DNA from: Isoperla grammatica
Taxonomy: Eukaryota > Arthropoda > Insecta > Plecoptera > Perlodidae
Reading direction: 5' to 3'
DNA: 64,000 nucleotides
NCBI GenBank assembly: GCA_945910005.1
Contig: OX246747.1
Location: 8,023,966-8,087,965 of the forward strand
Of the stretch, positions 1-10,147 are shown one piece after another. Both the position numbers and the translations under genes were made by a program. The notes beneath the pieces are model-generated. The model had not been told where the DNA came from, searched no databases, and saw only the letters and a program-made list of their open reading frames with translations. Within the stretch, counting starts at the first letter, position 1, and each line of letters begins with the position of its first letter.

Positions 1-265
1 GACTCTGCTAGTCGTAAAAGGCGACGAAAGGAGACCCTGTCCCTTTCCCCCCCACTGTCCCACTGTAGGTCTCTCCTCCCACTTGGCCCTGCCCTCCCTT
101 GCTGGACTCCCGTATGACGACCCACCCGACGTACAATGAATCTGATTCGGATGTGGCTGTTGTCTTCATCATAATCTTCTTCATTTTCACTATCACCAGC
201 ACATTGTCTCGTTTAGCCATTGTTGCACAAATATGAGACGTTAAGCCCCATCATCGATCAATCTT
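1..265 (+). repeat. SINE-like family A, subtype A3, cut by window start
   Basis: The copy starts at the conserved motif GACTCTGCTAGTCG, which is internal to complete A3 copies (compare 53712-54007). It runs through the C-rich tract, the shared middle module (TCCCGTATGACGAC) and the shared 3' end (GAGACGTTAAGCCCC plus an ATC-rich tail). It abuts the next family A element directly. No coding role is inferred; the short ORFs in these repeats are by-products. Confidence 0.85.
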
Positions 266-663
266 CCTGCCCAGGGACTGCCACCTTATCGTGGTGGGCA
301 GGTTTGCGTGCTTTGTTGATCCCGAGAGCTATGCCGGCGGGAGCGTATGCTTCTGGTAGGGCCTCCCAAGCCGGACTGGTCGAGGAGGAGAAGTCAGACG
401 AAGTGCAGTCCAAACCCCAATCCCCTTCCCCCCCCCCCCCCTGACCCATTGAATATTTCTCCTCCCACTTGGCCCTGCCCTCCCTTGCTGGACTCCCGTA
501 TGACGACTCACGCGACGTACAATGGATCTGATTCGGATGTGCCTTTTTTCTTAATTATCATCTTTCTCATTTTCATTATCACCCGCTCATCGTCTCGATT
601 AGCCATCGTTGCATAAATATGAGACGTTAAGCCCCATTAATAATAATAATATATCGATCAATC
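266..663 (+). repeat. SINE-like family A, subtype A1 (full length)
   Basis: The copy begins with CCTGCCCAGGGACTGCC, the 5' hairpin module of complete copies. It carries the GAAGCGTATGCTTC stem-loop, a poly-C tract, the A1/A3 middle module and the GAGACGTTAAGCCCC end with a TAATAATAAT/ATCAATC tail. The predicted ribozyme-like core (P1, P2, P3 and the CGAA motif before GCAGTCC) is intact. Confidence 0.9.
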
Positions 664-781
664 TTGTACCAACATAAAAAATAAGTTTATTACAATATGG
701 GACAACATCCAAAGCCAGATCAACTAGGTGTCTAACCCTACACCCAGGATAGCACATGACTAGTGAATATGTTGTAACTCT

Positions 782-1412
782 TCACTGCTTTAGGTCTACT
801 GTAGTTTGCGTGATGAATGGGGGTGGACGTTGTCGGCATGTTGTTAGAGGTACATTCCATTCCGGCGTTATGTCATAGTTCTGCTTGCTAGTTTTTAACG
901 GGACATTTAGTATACACGAATCTTTTCGTGATGCGGATTCAGGCGCTGGCGCAGTGTTATTTACGAAGTTGTGTACACAATTAGGAGGAGTACTATCTAC
1001 GGATGCTATCGTTGGATTGTTAACTGGGGAATCATTATCAGGCGTACAGGGAGAGATTAAAGACAACAATCCCTCCACAACAGTAACGTCTTCATCTGAA
1101 ACATCCTCCACCTCCGTGTCTATTAATATCTGGTCATGCAACAACTTGCCATCCAATGTAGGAATTGCAATCCAGTTCAACTTGTTATGGCAATCACGCT
1201 TCGCGAAGGAGTCTGCTGTGAAATGTTTCTGACAGACGGACAGACAATCTATCTAATTGAGCATTGGTTAACAACAAATGTACGTTATTGTTGCAATTAA
1301 CAACCCAGGAGTTACGCCGTTCAGTGTTCTTAGGAAAATTGAAAAACGTCAGTTCTGGAAACTCCTTTCTATTATTTTCACACTTCCCGTACGAACACTT
1401 CACCGGCCCCAT
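782..1412 (-). pseudogene. THAP-domain protein gene, frameshifted
   Basis: The first reading frame, from the ATG at 1412, encodes an N-terminus typical of the THAP zinc-binding DNA-binding domain: MGPVKCSYGKCENN, then FFNFPKNTERR and a Trp. The C-terminal part of the domain (VCQKHFTADSF, supplying the C-x2-H pair) is in another frame that continues to the stop at 782. The break is near 1234-1244, where a CTGTC-CGTCTGT near-repeat suggests a small slippage insertion. The rest, about 130 residues, is acidic and Ser/Pro/Asn-rich with no recognised transposase domain. THAP domains occur in host transcription factors and in P-element-like transposases; which applies here is unclear. A splice event at the break is possible, but I see no clean GT/AG pair. 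Confidence 0.65.
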
Positions 1413-1433
1413 CTTGAAAAATTCGTAAATTAA

Positions 1434-1560
1434 AAAGTGTAGTTCAACACACGCACACTATCACTAGGCACCTTACCTAGCACTTGAAGGCACTCGAGCA
1501 GTCTCTTGTTCTTTATGTACGTACCTGTTAAGTACCAACAAATCTAAACACTAGACCGAA
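1434..1560. repeat. Dispersed repeat E
   Basis: The segment with ACACGCACACTATCACT, CACCTTACCTAGCACTT and CAACAAATCTAAACAC recurs, rearranged, at 30739-30871. It lies just upstream of the THAP pseudogene. Its class is not recognised. Confidence 0.6.
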
Positions 1561-1849
1561 CGAAAAGGAAAATGTTTTGATAGGCACACGCAAATAACTG
1601 CACCGGTGACGCACGCGCCAATGAAAGCACTTGTAAGCCACTGCAGGCGCCGTCAACACCCGTGCGAGCATTGAGTTTGCTCGCCGCGTACACAAGATCT
1701 TCGGTAATGCTTCCGTCACGGGTGGGAGAGCGGCAGCCAACCAGCAACCGTGGCCTATTCAGATACCTGCTCGGGTTGTCCGAGACCGTAAACACGTCAT
1801 TGATTGATGACGAAAGCATTACCTAGGTTGTTTTGCGAGACCTATAGCA

Positions 1850-1955
1850 AACAAACTCAATGGTAAGACACAACTTAGAGCATTCAGTGTGTAAGGCTTG
1901 CCAAACCGCAGCGCGCTGTTGATTCAGATTTTCGATTTCGAAGCCCATTTTTGAG
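1850..1955. repeat. Dispersed repeat D
   Basis: The block around TTAGAGCATTCAGTGTGTA and GCGCTGTTGATTC recurs with about 85% identity by eye at 36362-36445, where it adjoins repeat C. Short, non-coding, class unknown. The stretch 1960-2333 holds nothing else I recognise. Confidence 0.6.
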
Positions 1956-2333
1956 ATATAATCTAAAAATGAAAATTTTAGGCGGTTTTAGACGTAGAGT
2001 TATCCTTCCCATTTAAGCCCCCATTAATCAATCAATCAATGTTCTTTGCAGTCCATTTGTGACTCCCACAGCGGCCACTTTACTTTCACTACTTCATCAT
2101 GATACAATATCGCTCGCATCTTTGCATATGAAAGACTGATACCCCAAAAAACAGTTTTCGTCGTTAGGAAACAGAAAAACAGAATATTTATCACCATCGA
2201 ACAACATGATGCTTCGAACGGTTGGAACTAACCTCACGGCTCACTTGACCATGCTTGACGACTCTAGAGTGTGCGTAGGCACAACAAGTGGCCGCCCTAA
2301 AGTAAAATTACAACAGTATCTGGGCTTCCGACA

Positions 2334-2480
2334 ATATTATTGTAGTAGTAGTAGTAGTGGTGTATTTATTTAGCTTTCGCTAATTTACATTACATATTTA
2401 CATACAATGTTATGGGTACAGAAAAACATAGAAAATACAATTGTGCCATTACAAATTAAAATATATCATAGAGAAATTAA
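2334..2480 (-). repeat. LINE 3' end with ACT-repeat tail
   Basis: On the minus strand an AT-rich 3' UTR ends in a stem-loop (TTAGC-GAAA-GCTAA), then ATAAATAC and an (ACT)n tail. The same arrangement with a different stem is at 28656-28765, which suggests a non-LTR 3' recognition hairpin. No ORF is left. From 2480 to 3254 I see only AT-rich sequence without recognisable genes. Confidence 0.45.
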
Positions 2481-3254
2481 AAAAAAATATAATAAACTTA
2501 AACGTAATAATATATGACAGAGATTTGGGCGATTGTTTACAAGTACTTACAGCGTGCACACAATGAAGGATGACCTTTGTATCGGCTTCTTCTTGTAACG
2601 AGGTTTGAGATAGCAGTGACACCATCTAGAACCGTACTTATGTCTTCTCATACCACAAACAGTATTTGATGCAATAGTCGGCATGCAAATATCTCACTTT
2701 TCCATAGTGATAAAAGATAAATTTGATGACCTGTATCTTGTTGTCCGAATTTTTAAAGAAATGATTTTTCCAATCTCGAGGAATGTTTGTCATTTGCCAT
2801 GTTAATAGATACTTTTTTGCTTGGCCTAGTTTCATTCTTTCGACCATTTTGATCGAAGCATTATGTAGTAGTGAGAGTAAAACTAAGTCTTGTTAGCGTC
2901 GTCCTCTTCAGTTTTCGTGCTGTTAAGTTTCCCAAGTAATTGACTCTGGAACGGCGTGGAAGCTGCTGGCTGACGTATTTTTAGGAGGCTTACTAGTGTT
3001 ATTCATCTACGTTACAAGCCTAGCTTCAAATGAAATATTCACATTATCAGCATCCACTTTATTTACAACAATTAGACTTTTAATAATTTGTGCTTTATTA
3101 ATTGTTGTTATTGACCCCCTGCCCTATCTCATTAGATGTTGGAATACCGATATAATAGACTTAAGTGTAATCAACTGCTATTATGAAGAAGCATCTTTAT
3201 CATTAACTAAGCTCAAATCTATAATGTGATTGTCACAGCCCATGCTTTTGTATA

Positions 3255-3330
3255 CAGACAACGCGCGCCTCGGCTGACAATAGTCAGTCGACGTTAGGCT
3301 CTTGAATGAGAAGAACGTGATAGGTTGCTT
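3255..3330 (+). repeat. Repeat C fragment
   Basis: It contains the repeat C core (TACAGACAACGCGCGCCTCG, GACAATAGTCAGTCGACG, CTCTTGAATGAGAAG), seen also near 11.9, 24.4, 34.2, 36.5 and 38.7 kb. It is truncated at both ends. Confidence 0.75.
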
Positions 3331-3461
3331 TTACGTGAGATTATTTTTCCCAGACTGCAGTTCTGATTTTTTGTGATCCTCATTTTCGTTTGAGCTGGGA
3401 CTGTTAAAGATCACTTTTTCTCTTTTTCTTTTTTCGATGTTTTTTCTTCTTTTTCTTTCAC

Positions 3462-3462
3462 T

Positions 3463-3514
<52 letters not shown>

Positions 3515-3620
3515 AAATCCAGAAATTAAAAAACCAACCCCGACTGGGAATCGAACCCAGGTCTCCCACTTGCCGGGTGGGCGCCATAACCCCTAGACCA
3601 CCTATATATATATATATATT
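3462..3620 (-). repeat. (TA)n microsatellite with embedded tRNA-like sequence
   Basis: Two (TA)n tracts (about 3464-3511 and 3603-3620) bracket a minus-strand tRNA-like sequence at about 3534-3602. It has a D-arm-like TGGTCTAGGGGTTA, an anticodon stem CCCAC/GTGGG around a GGC triplet, and a perfect T-arm CTGGG-TTCGATT-CCCAG. The 5' acceptor strand is replaced by TA repeats and cannot pair with the 3' strand, and position 33 is C rather than T. I read it as a tRNA pseudogene or the tRNA-derived head of a SINE, not a working tRNA. Sequence from 3621 to 4284 is AT-rich with nothing recognised. Confidence 0.6.
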
Positions 3621-4296
3621 TTCGCATTTTTTGTCCTGTACTTTCTTATTTACATACATTTTTTTTTAATATACCTAATGCATTTCCACTTGATTTGTTT
3701 TCATTTCGAAATTATTTTTTCTTGTTCTTGATTTTTGTTTATGTATAGTACAGTACTTTATTTTGTTTTTGTTGTTATTGTAATTTATGATTTCATTATT
3801 GTTAATTGTTTGCATAGCCTAGTTTTATTTAAGGTCCTCCTTTGTAAATCAGTTGTTATAACTGAATTGGATAGACATAAAATAAATAAATAAGATTCAA
3901 AGCTGTTACCGCAGTACAATTGTAACACTGCACCTGATTGTTCAGAGTGTCAAAAAAAGCCTAAAGACAGATTCACCAATTGGCTCAAGATTATTGCTAG
4001 AAGTTGAACTTATGGAAACGTGTACTAGGCCTAGCTTCCACATTAAACTAGTGACTTACGCTATGGCTAAGAAACGAACTTTTAACTTCTGGCCTTAGCC
4101 TAATCCATTTTCTAGTAGATCAAATTTGAAAGTAGATATCTTTGTGAGAACCAATAAAATGAAAAGCTACCATTGTCGCTGTATTCATTTGATTGTTGTT
4201 CTAGTTTATTTGTGTGAACCAAAATGGCTAGTCATTAGCCGTAGTCACTGGGCTTATTTCTTGTCCTTAGTTTTCTGTGAGAATCTGTAATTACTT

Positions 4297-4603
4297 CCTG
4301 CCCAGGGACTGCTACCTTATCGTGGTGGGCAGGTTTGCGTGCTTTGTTGATCCCGAGAGCTATGCCGGCGGAAGCGTATGCTTCTGGTAGGGCCACCCTA
4401 GCCGGACTGGTCGAGGAGGAGAAGTCAGACGAAGTGCAGTCCACACCCCAATCCCCTTTCCTCCCCTTTCCCTTTTCCTCCCGCTCCCTCCTACTTGCCC
4501 ATTTCCTCCAAACAGCCCCATATTTCATCTTCATATATCACCCACTCGTTGTCTCGATTAGCCTCGTTGCAAAAATATGAGACGTTAAGCCCAAATAATC
4601 AAA
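4297..4603 (+). repeat. SINE-like family A, subtype A2, with target duplication
   Basis: A complete short subtype that lacks the A1/A3 middle module. It begins with CCTGCCCAGGGACTGC and ends GACGTTAAGCCCAAATAATCAAA. Identical 12-bp direct repeats CTGTAATTACTT flank it (4285-4296 and 4604-4615), marking a target-primed retrotransposition event and defining the exact 5' end. Confidence 0.92.
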
Positions 4604-4652
4604 CTGTAATTACTTGCTTTAGCCTACACAAGAATTGCACGAGGTAGCCTAC

Positions 4653-4847
4653 CTGTCCAAATCCGGCTTCCTGGGTTCCATCACCGAAAGCAGTATGGAT
4701 GCCCATAATTTCCAGTAATTGCAGCTCCAAATCTGTACCCCTAGACAGAACTGGTTTCTCCCCCCCCCCCCCCCCTCAAGTGCCAGCTGCCGGGCGTTTC
4801 AACTGACTGGCTTTGGCCTTCGTATTAGACTTCCAGCCATCCCATGT
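4653..4847 (-). pseudogene. Zeste/Myb-SANT-like gene, second exon
   Basis: It follows a TTTTCAG acceptor and ends at a CAG|GTAGGC donor. Read in the phase left by the upstream exon (5427-5629), it continues the domain as TWDGWKSNTKAKASQLKR, the end of the trihelix region in zeste-like regulatory proteins. After AAGT the frame meets TGA beside a 16-nt poly-G tract (4760-4775 as C on the plus strand). Past the tract, LELQLLEIMGIHTAFGDG reads on in another frame, as in intact relatives. The gene is therefore probably dead or shifted by homopolymer expansion. A SINE A2 copy lies just downstream (4297-4603). Such proteins also serve as accessory proteins of PIF/Harbinger transposons. Confidence 0.6.
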
Positions 4848-4893
4848 CTGAAAACAAAATGACAATGTATCAGGATTACGTTTCAAGTATGAT

Positions 4894-5085
4894 GTGTTCC
4901 AACAAATAACATGTCGGTGCCTAGACCAAATGTGGTCCATATTTTATGCTGGATTAAGAATGTTTGACCATCTGCCCAGACATATAAAAAATATTAAAAT
5001 AACAATTACTTTGCAAAATTTTAATCAGAAGCTAAAAAATGTGTATTTGAACATCAAATGTGCAATTAGAAATATTATTTGATAG
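4894..5085 (+). pseudogene. LINE RT C-terminal remnant
   Basis: The reading frame ends with GLRMFDHLPRHIKNIKIT and FNQKLKN, resembling the C-terminal tail of jockey/CR1-type reverse transcriptases (hydrophobic-FNxLP-x-IKN followed by a basic helix). It lies within the intron of the zeste-like gene on the opposite strand. No other RT motif is left. Confidence 0.4.
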
Positions 5086-5201
5086 TAAAAATAATTTGTA
5101 AGTATATTGCATATTTAATTGATAGTTATAATAAGATAGTAGTGAAAGTGTATGTTTGTATGACAATAATAGCTATTGCAGCTAAATAAACACCTATCAC
5201 C

Positions 5202-5342
5202 TGCAAATCTGAGGCCTAGGCCTACCAAGTGGCCTAGCCTATTATGGTCGGGGCCTACTCTTATCGTAGACACTAGGCCCTACCTACCATAAAAGTAGCC
5301 TGTAGGATAGGCCTAGGCCTAGTAAGCCTCAGATTTGAAGGT
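5202..5342. repeat. AGGCCT-rich inverted repeat
   Basis: Arms beginning CAAATCTGAGGCCTAGGCC (about 5202) and ending TAAGCCTCAGATTTG (about 5340) are imperfect reverse complements. The interior is full of TAGGCCTA. It could form a long hairpin and may be a MITE remnant. Confidence 0.5.
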
Positions 5343-5426
5343 GGTAGGCCTAGGCTAGACGTAGGAAGTGTTTCAGATTATATTAGAATAAAAAACACTT
5401 TAAGGACCAAGATAAATTTTGCTTAC

Positions 5427-5629
5427 CTTATTCCACTTCTCTGCAGATTTTTGCGCTCCTGCGCCATCTGCGTTTAAAATACTCGCCAAATGCTCTCACA
5501 TTTCTGTGTTTTTTTCTGTCTGCCCAATAAGCCAGAAAACCGTCCAGAAGCCAATTCTGGATGTTGTTGCATATAGTCTGCAAGAAGTTCTTTTTGGTAC
5601 TCGCTTATTCTGACACTTTTTGTAGGCAT
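5427..5629 (-). pseudogene. Zeste/Myb-SANT-like gene, first exon
   Basis: The ATG at 5629 starts MPTKSVRISEYQKELLADYM, then QQHPELASGRFSG. This matches the N-terminus of zeste-type and Myb/SANT-like DNA-binding proteins (a helix, then HPELA-x-GRF). A small frameshift near 5480 moves the rest of the domain (HLASILNADGAGAQKSAEKW) into another frame, which ends NK at an AAG|GTAAGC donor. The next exon at 4653-4847 joins in phase. On family grounds it would be a nuclear DNA-binding protein, either host or Harbinger accessory; the Harbinger transposase fragment at 7056-7440 is on the same strand. The frameshift argues against function. Confidence 0.6.
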
Positions 5630-6083
5630 AGTGTACTTGGATTTACTTACGGCACTTCAAACCCCACTAACTCAGGACAAGACTTGACGCGCTTTTTCTT
5701 GATCACAACCAAACTGCTGCTTGACTTCCCGCATTTCCTGTCGGACTGTCCTGATTGGTCAATACTTCTTTTCGATTTTAATTTTTCGAAAGATCATAAC
5801 TTCTGGTTGTCATTGATTTCGAATGCACAACAGAATCGCTAACTCGTGCTTCACTTTTTCGACAAGAGATGAGACGTGTTCGAATAAGAGAGAATAAGTG
5901 GATGAGTAATGCTTTATACTAAGTTGTCAGTTTTCTCTTGAAATTAGTACCAACGTCTATGCGGCAGCCCTCTGTCATATGTTACTATGTTAGTAGGCAC
6001 AGTCCTGCAACAGTCCTCTAAGTCGCTGCCCTTATAGGTGTATCGCAAACTTTCAAGTTAGACGAGTGATAAAAGACGACTAG

Positions 6084-6268
6084 TCGAAGAGGAGAAGTCA
6101 GACGAAGTGCAGTCCACACCCCAATCCCCTTTCCCCTTTCCTCACGCGCCCTCCTACTTGCCCCTTACCTCCAAAGAGCCCCCGATTTCATCTTCATTAT
6201 CACCCACTCATCGTCTTGATTAGCCAAGTTGCAAAAATATAAAACGTTAAGCCCAAATATCAATCATC
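6084..6268 (+). repeat. SINE-like family A2, 5'-truncated
   Basis: Begins inside the element at GTCGAAGAGGAGAAGTCAGA and ends GTTAAGCCCAAATATCAATC. The 5' hairpin module is absent. Confidence 0.85.
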
Positions 6269-6269
6269 A

Positions 6270-7055
6270 ATTCAAGGGTCTTCCCCCAAATTAATAAATC
6301 GTCAATATATACCTTAACACCTGGTATTCCATGGACTATACGATCCATTACTGACTGGAATATACTCGGAGCGTTGGTAATGCCATATGGTAATCTGTTG
6401 TATGCACCTTATCGTGGTGGGCAGGTTTGCGTGCTTTGTTGATCCCGAGAGCTATGCCGGCGGAAGCGTATGGATCTGGTAGGGCCACCCTAGGGCCACT
6501 GGTCGAGGTGGAGGAGTCAGTCGATATGCAGTCCATACCCCAATCCCTTTTTCTCGCCCTTCCCCTTTCCTCACGCTCCCTCCTACTTGCCCGTTTCCTC
6601 CAAACAGCCCCATATTTCATCTTCATATATCACCCACTCACTGTCTCGATTAGCCTCGTTGCAGAAATAGGAGACGTTAAGCCCAAATATCAATCAATCA
6701 AACAATCCAATATGGGTATTATTTGTCAAGTACTTCTTTGAATGTTTATCCACCTCGAGATGCTGATACGCTCTCGACAGGTCTAGCACGGTAATCACCC
6801 TTCCCTCTGACAGAGCGGCGAACACATCTTCTGTGTTTGGTAGTGGATAGTGCTCCGTCTCCACATGTCTATTGACAGTGGCACTGAAATCCCCACAGAG
6901 CCTGACGCCATTATTTCCCTTCGGGACTACTACCAATAGTGTAGCCCATCGGCTTTGCTGTACCTTGGAAATGATTCCGTTTTTCTCAAGTTGTCCTAAT
7001 TCCTCTTCTACGCTTGCTAATAATGTGAGTGGGGGCTCTTGTGGGTTGTTTCTGG
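6270..7055 (-). pseudogene. Ty3/gypsy reverse transcriptase fragment, split by a SINE
   Basis: Going down the minus strand: LTLLASVEEELGQLEKNGII, SRWATLLVVVPKGNNGVRLC, then DFSATVN and VLDLSRAYQHLEVDKHSKKY (motif A region) lie at 6705-7055. The frame resumes at 6270-6404 with YNRLPYGITNAPSIFQSVMD and VKVYIDDLLIWGKTLE (the active-site YIDD). A SINE A2 (6405-6704) interrupts a single codon region, with no coding lost beyond a few residues. Only the RT core remains: no protease, RNase H or integrase. This gypsy lineage differs from the element at 43-50 kb. Confidence 0.85.
6405..6704 (+). repeat. SINE-like family A2 inserted in gypsy RT
   Basis: It starts at CACCTTATCGTGGTGGGCAG, missing the first bases of the 5' hairpin, and ends GTTAAGCCCAAATATCAATC. 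It interrupts the gypsy RT reading frame, so it is younger than that fragment. Confidence 0.88.
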
Positions 7056-7440
7056 TTTAGCTGCCTGCAACCAGTTATGTAGGCATACCACTGCTTGAAT
7101 TTTTTTTCTCCAAATTTGACAGCTTTGCTATCACTGGCCTTCTGAATATGCGCCAGCGAGCAACCATGATTCCGAAATTGTTTTTTTATTTTACGACAAG
7201 CTCGACTCAATCGATAGTTGAAAACTCGCTGCATTACAGTGAGAGACCTTAATGAGTAAAGTCTCATCAAACTGTTGGACATAGGGAAAGCTGCATCCCC
7301 CACAAAAAGGAAGGTACTTACACGCCCCTGTATTCCTGGTATACTTCTGGGAGCAGGTAGGTTTAGTTCGTTTTGAAGAATGGCTTGGCCAAATGCTGAA
7401 TATCGAAAAATCCCCCTCAAGGGGGCCCCGTACGGGTTCC
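7056..7440 (-). pseudogene. PIF/Harbinger transposase fragment
   Basis: The reading frame contains FGQAILQNELNLPAPRSIPG, then FLFVGDAAFPMSNSLMR and QRVFNYRLSRACR, hallmarks of the DDE_Tnp_4 domain of Harbinger transposases (GDxAFPL, the second catalytic region, and NYRLSRAR). The N-terminal domain and the last catalytic Glu region are missing or degenerate. It abuts the gypsy RT fragment at about 7055 and has no intact start. The same superfamily is at 57.8-59.4 kb. Confidence 0.75.
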
Positions 7441-7563
7441 CATAGTTCCGTACCTGCCAGTCCGCCCCTGTCTACATTTGTGTTTATGTTAGTTTTGGAT
7501 GTCGGTTCGTTTCGTTTTCAGCTTCACTATCTGAAGTAAACTCAACATATTCCATTAGGCCTT

Positions 7564-7880
7564 CCTGCCCAGGGACTGCCACCTTATCGTGGTGGGCAGG
7601 TTTGCGTGCTTTGTTGATCCCGAGAGCTATGCCGGCGGAAGCGTATGCTTCTGGTAGGGCCACCCTAGCCGGACTGGTCGAGGAGGAGAAGTCAGACGAA
7701 GTGCAGTCCACACCCCCAAGCCCCTTTCCTCCACCTTCTTCTTTCCACCCCCGCCCTCCTATTGGCCCCTTTCCTCCAAACAGCCCCCTATTTCATCTTC
7801 ATATATCACCCACTCATTGTCTCGATTAGCCTCGTTGCAAAAATATGAGACGTTAAGCCCAAATAATCAATCAGTTAATA
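7564..7880 (+). repeat. SINE-like family A2, full length
   Basis: Begins CCTGCCCAGGGACTGCC and ends GACGTTAAGCCCAAATAATC. The ribozyme-like core is intact (CGAA followed by GT and GCAGTCC). No convincing target duplication. From 7881 to 8940 the sequence is AT-rich with nothing recognised. Confidence 0.88.
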
Positions 7881-8944
7881 TTATACCCAATGCCCATATA
7901 ATACTGCAAGGTACCGTTACACAATTCAGTGAACGTGGCACACAAGTTTCAATGAACTATCCACTGAGTTTAAAATCTTTGTGCTATATCCAACAGGAGG
8001 TTTATCTTCAAGGTATCCTCTACAGGTAAAAACTGTGTAAATACTGAACGTAATATTAATAACGATGCTGCAAAAAAAAGCACGGTTTTGCATTGTATCA
8101 AACTTCAAACCTTGTTTTTTACACTCGTAAATTGTGGATATGGCACAAATAAGTTCTGATGTGACAAAAAAACAGGATGCAATTTTAGGGTTTTTACAAT
8201 TATATATTTTATTAATTCTGACTCAAAATTTTGAATAAAAGCCATAGACTAATGCAGTTTGGAATGGAATGTGCATATCACATTGATCATCATCATCACA
8301 TTCATCATCACACAACAAAAGTGAGTTGGAATTGAAATTTAAGTAAATTGAACAGTAGCCTAGTTAGTAGAGAGATGTGCTCTTTTGAGTGAAAGCGTAT
8401 GTTATGTGTGGTCACAGGCTGTGAGGTATTTGCTTTCACAACGGAAAATCTCAATTTTCCGTACATTTTCAGAAACAATACAAATATTTCTCATTTTTCA
8501 CTTAAAAAGAGTGTACATTTAGAATTCTTGTATGCGTCACTTTCACCGCACTTTTAATTCCACAATGAACCATTAATCGCAGATTTCCTCAGAACAAACA
8601 GTGATTGGTAGAAGCACAATAGAAGAAATCATGCACTTTGCATGTAATGTCAAAACAAGAAAGTATGGTGTTTAAGTTGTGGTTTAAAAAGAGTGCAACT
8701 TTTGAATGTTTGTAATGTTAAAAAGTAATAAATTAGTTAGTCTTAAATTACAAATCATAATACATGTTTTGGCTTAGCATATGCCCGTATTTGGCCTAAC
8801 AGTCGAACATCCTAGATCTGGTCTGATATGTATTTAAATATCAACACACAAAAATGCCACTTGATTTATGAGCAGCAGATAGGCCTATACACACTCATGG
8901 ATATTAGTTTGAGTTTGGAATAACAAAAGTTTTGAAAGAAAAGT

Positions 8945-9348
8945 TTATCTAAAATTTGTTGATTTGAAATAAAATTGAAAAATTTTACAATGGCATTTCT
9001 GTTTTCTCTTCATACCTAATTCTAAATCCAATAATTCTAGTTGAGCTTTTTTTAATTTATTGTCAAGTTCGTAATTCACAATAGCTATTTTATTTTTATT
9101 TTCTTCTAACTTGTCGAAATACTTATTTGTTCTATACTTCCAGCTCATGTAACTCTTTTGGTTTCTGCATTTTAAAATCATACTCCTTCATTAGCAAGTC
9201 CTTTTGTGTGCTTGCTAAGTCTTTTTTTTGCATAAGCCCAGTTGAAGATTCGGGTTTTATTGTTTGACATGTTTGGCTCCCCAGTATTTGAAATACTAGG
9301 CTTCCTCCTACTTGCCTAGTCTCTGGTAAAAGTTGACAATGATTCTGT
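8945..9348 (-). pseudogene. Coiled-coil C-terminal exon, frameshifted, unknown protein
   Basis: A candidate acceptor TTTCTGTTACAG at about 9350 opens a frame that runs to QKDLLMKEYDFKMQK, KELHELEV and a stop near 9132. Another frame continues the charged heptad pattern: RTNKYFDKLEENKNKIAIVN, LDNKLKKAQLELLDLELGMK. Together they look like one Lys/Glu/Leu-rich coiled coil broken by a one-base shift. Similar C-termini occur in Myb/SANT-like transposon accessory proteins, but I cannot assign the family. Confidence 0.35.
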
Positions 9349-10092
9349 AACAGAAATCCTTCGCCCAATATTATATAAAATAAGGGACAATGATCCCTTT
9401 AGAAACATTGTACTGCAGTAGACCTACTTTTAAAAATTGATATTGTTTATAAACATAAAAGAACAATAGGTGTATATCATCTTAAGAACATAGGGTCAAG
9501 TGGTGTACAGGATTCCCAACAAAAAAGTCAAAATAATTTCCCTGGCTTTCCCTGACTTCCCCTGACCAATTGTTTAACATTTCCCTGATCAATTTAATCA
9601 CCATTACAACTCTTAAAATAAATAAGCACATCATTTTAGTGATTACAATTTAAAATGTAACATTTTATTACTGAGACTATTCTTGTTATTATTACAATGG
9701 TATATAGGTCTAGACACATAACATTATAAACAGATAATGATTTTTTTTAAATGTGGCCTCCTCCTCCCCTTATAGCCACACCCGCTCACAGCACTGTTGA
9801 CGATTTAAAAATAAAAGTAAATCTCACATTTTTTTACTTAAAAAGAGTAATATATTCTGTTATTTAACTGAAATACTTTTACAATTTAAAAATGAAAATG
9901 AATCTCACATTTTTTACTTAAGAGTAACACATTCTGTTAATTATTTAACTGAAACCATTTTACATTTTAAAAATGAAAAGACTAACATTTTCTTACTGAA
10001 AAAGAGTAACATATTATTCTAAACTGAAACAATTTAAAATGCTTTTATTTATTAGTGCTACTTTGTATTGTAGCACTGTCAACTGTCAAAAA

Positions 10093-10147
10093 CAACTGTC
10101 ATGAGAGGTGAGAGCATTGCGTTTACGCAATGCTCTCATGACAGTTG
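10093..10147. repeat. Near-perfect palindrome
   Basis: AACTGTCATGAGAG leads into a central CATTGCGT-TT-ACGCAATG hairpin, and the mirror arm CTCTCATGACAGTT closes it. The arms match except for a 6-nt extra segment (GTGAGA) in the left arm. It lies at the 3' end of the hAT-like pseudogene and could mark a terminal inversion. Confidence 0.8.

Noticed and set aside
1528..1819. Overlapping minus-strand ORFs upstream of the THAP gene
   Set aside because: No domain or coding pattern; part of the region is a dispersed repeat.
3534..3602. A functional tRNA-Ala(GGC)
   Set aside because: The acceptor stem cannot form and position 33 is C; a pseudogene or SINE head is more likely.
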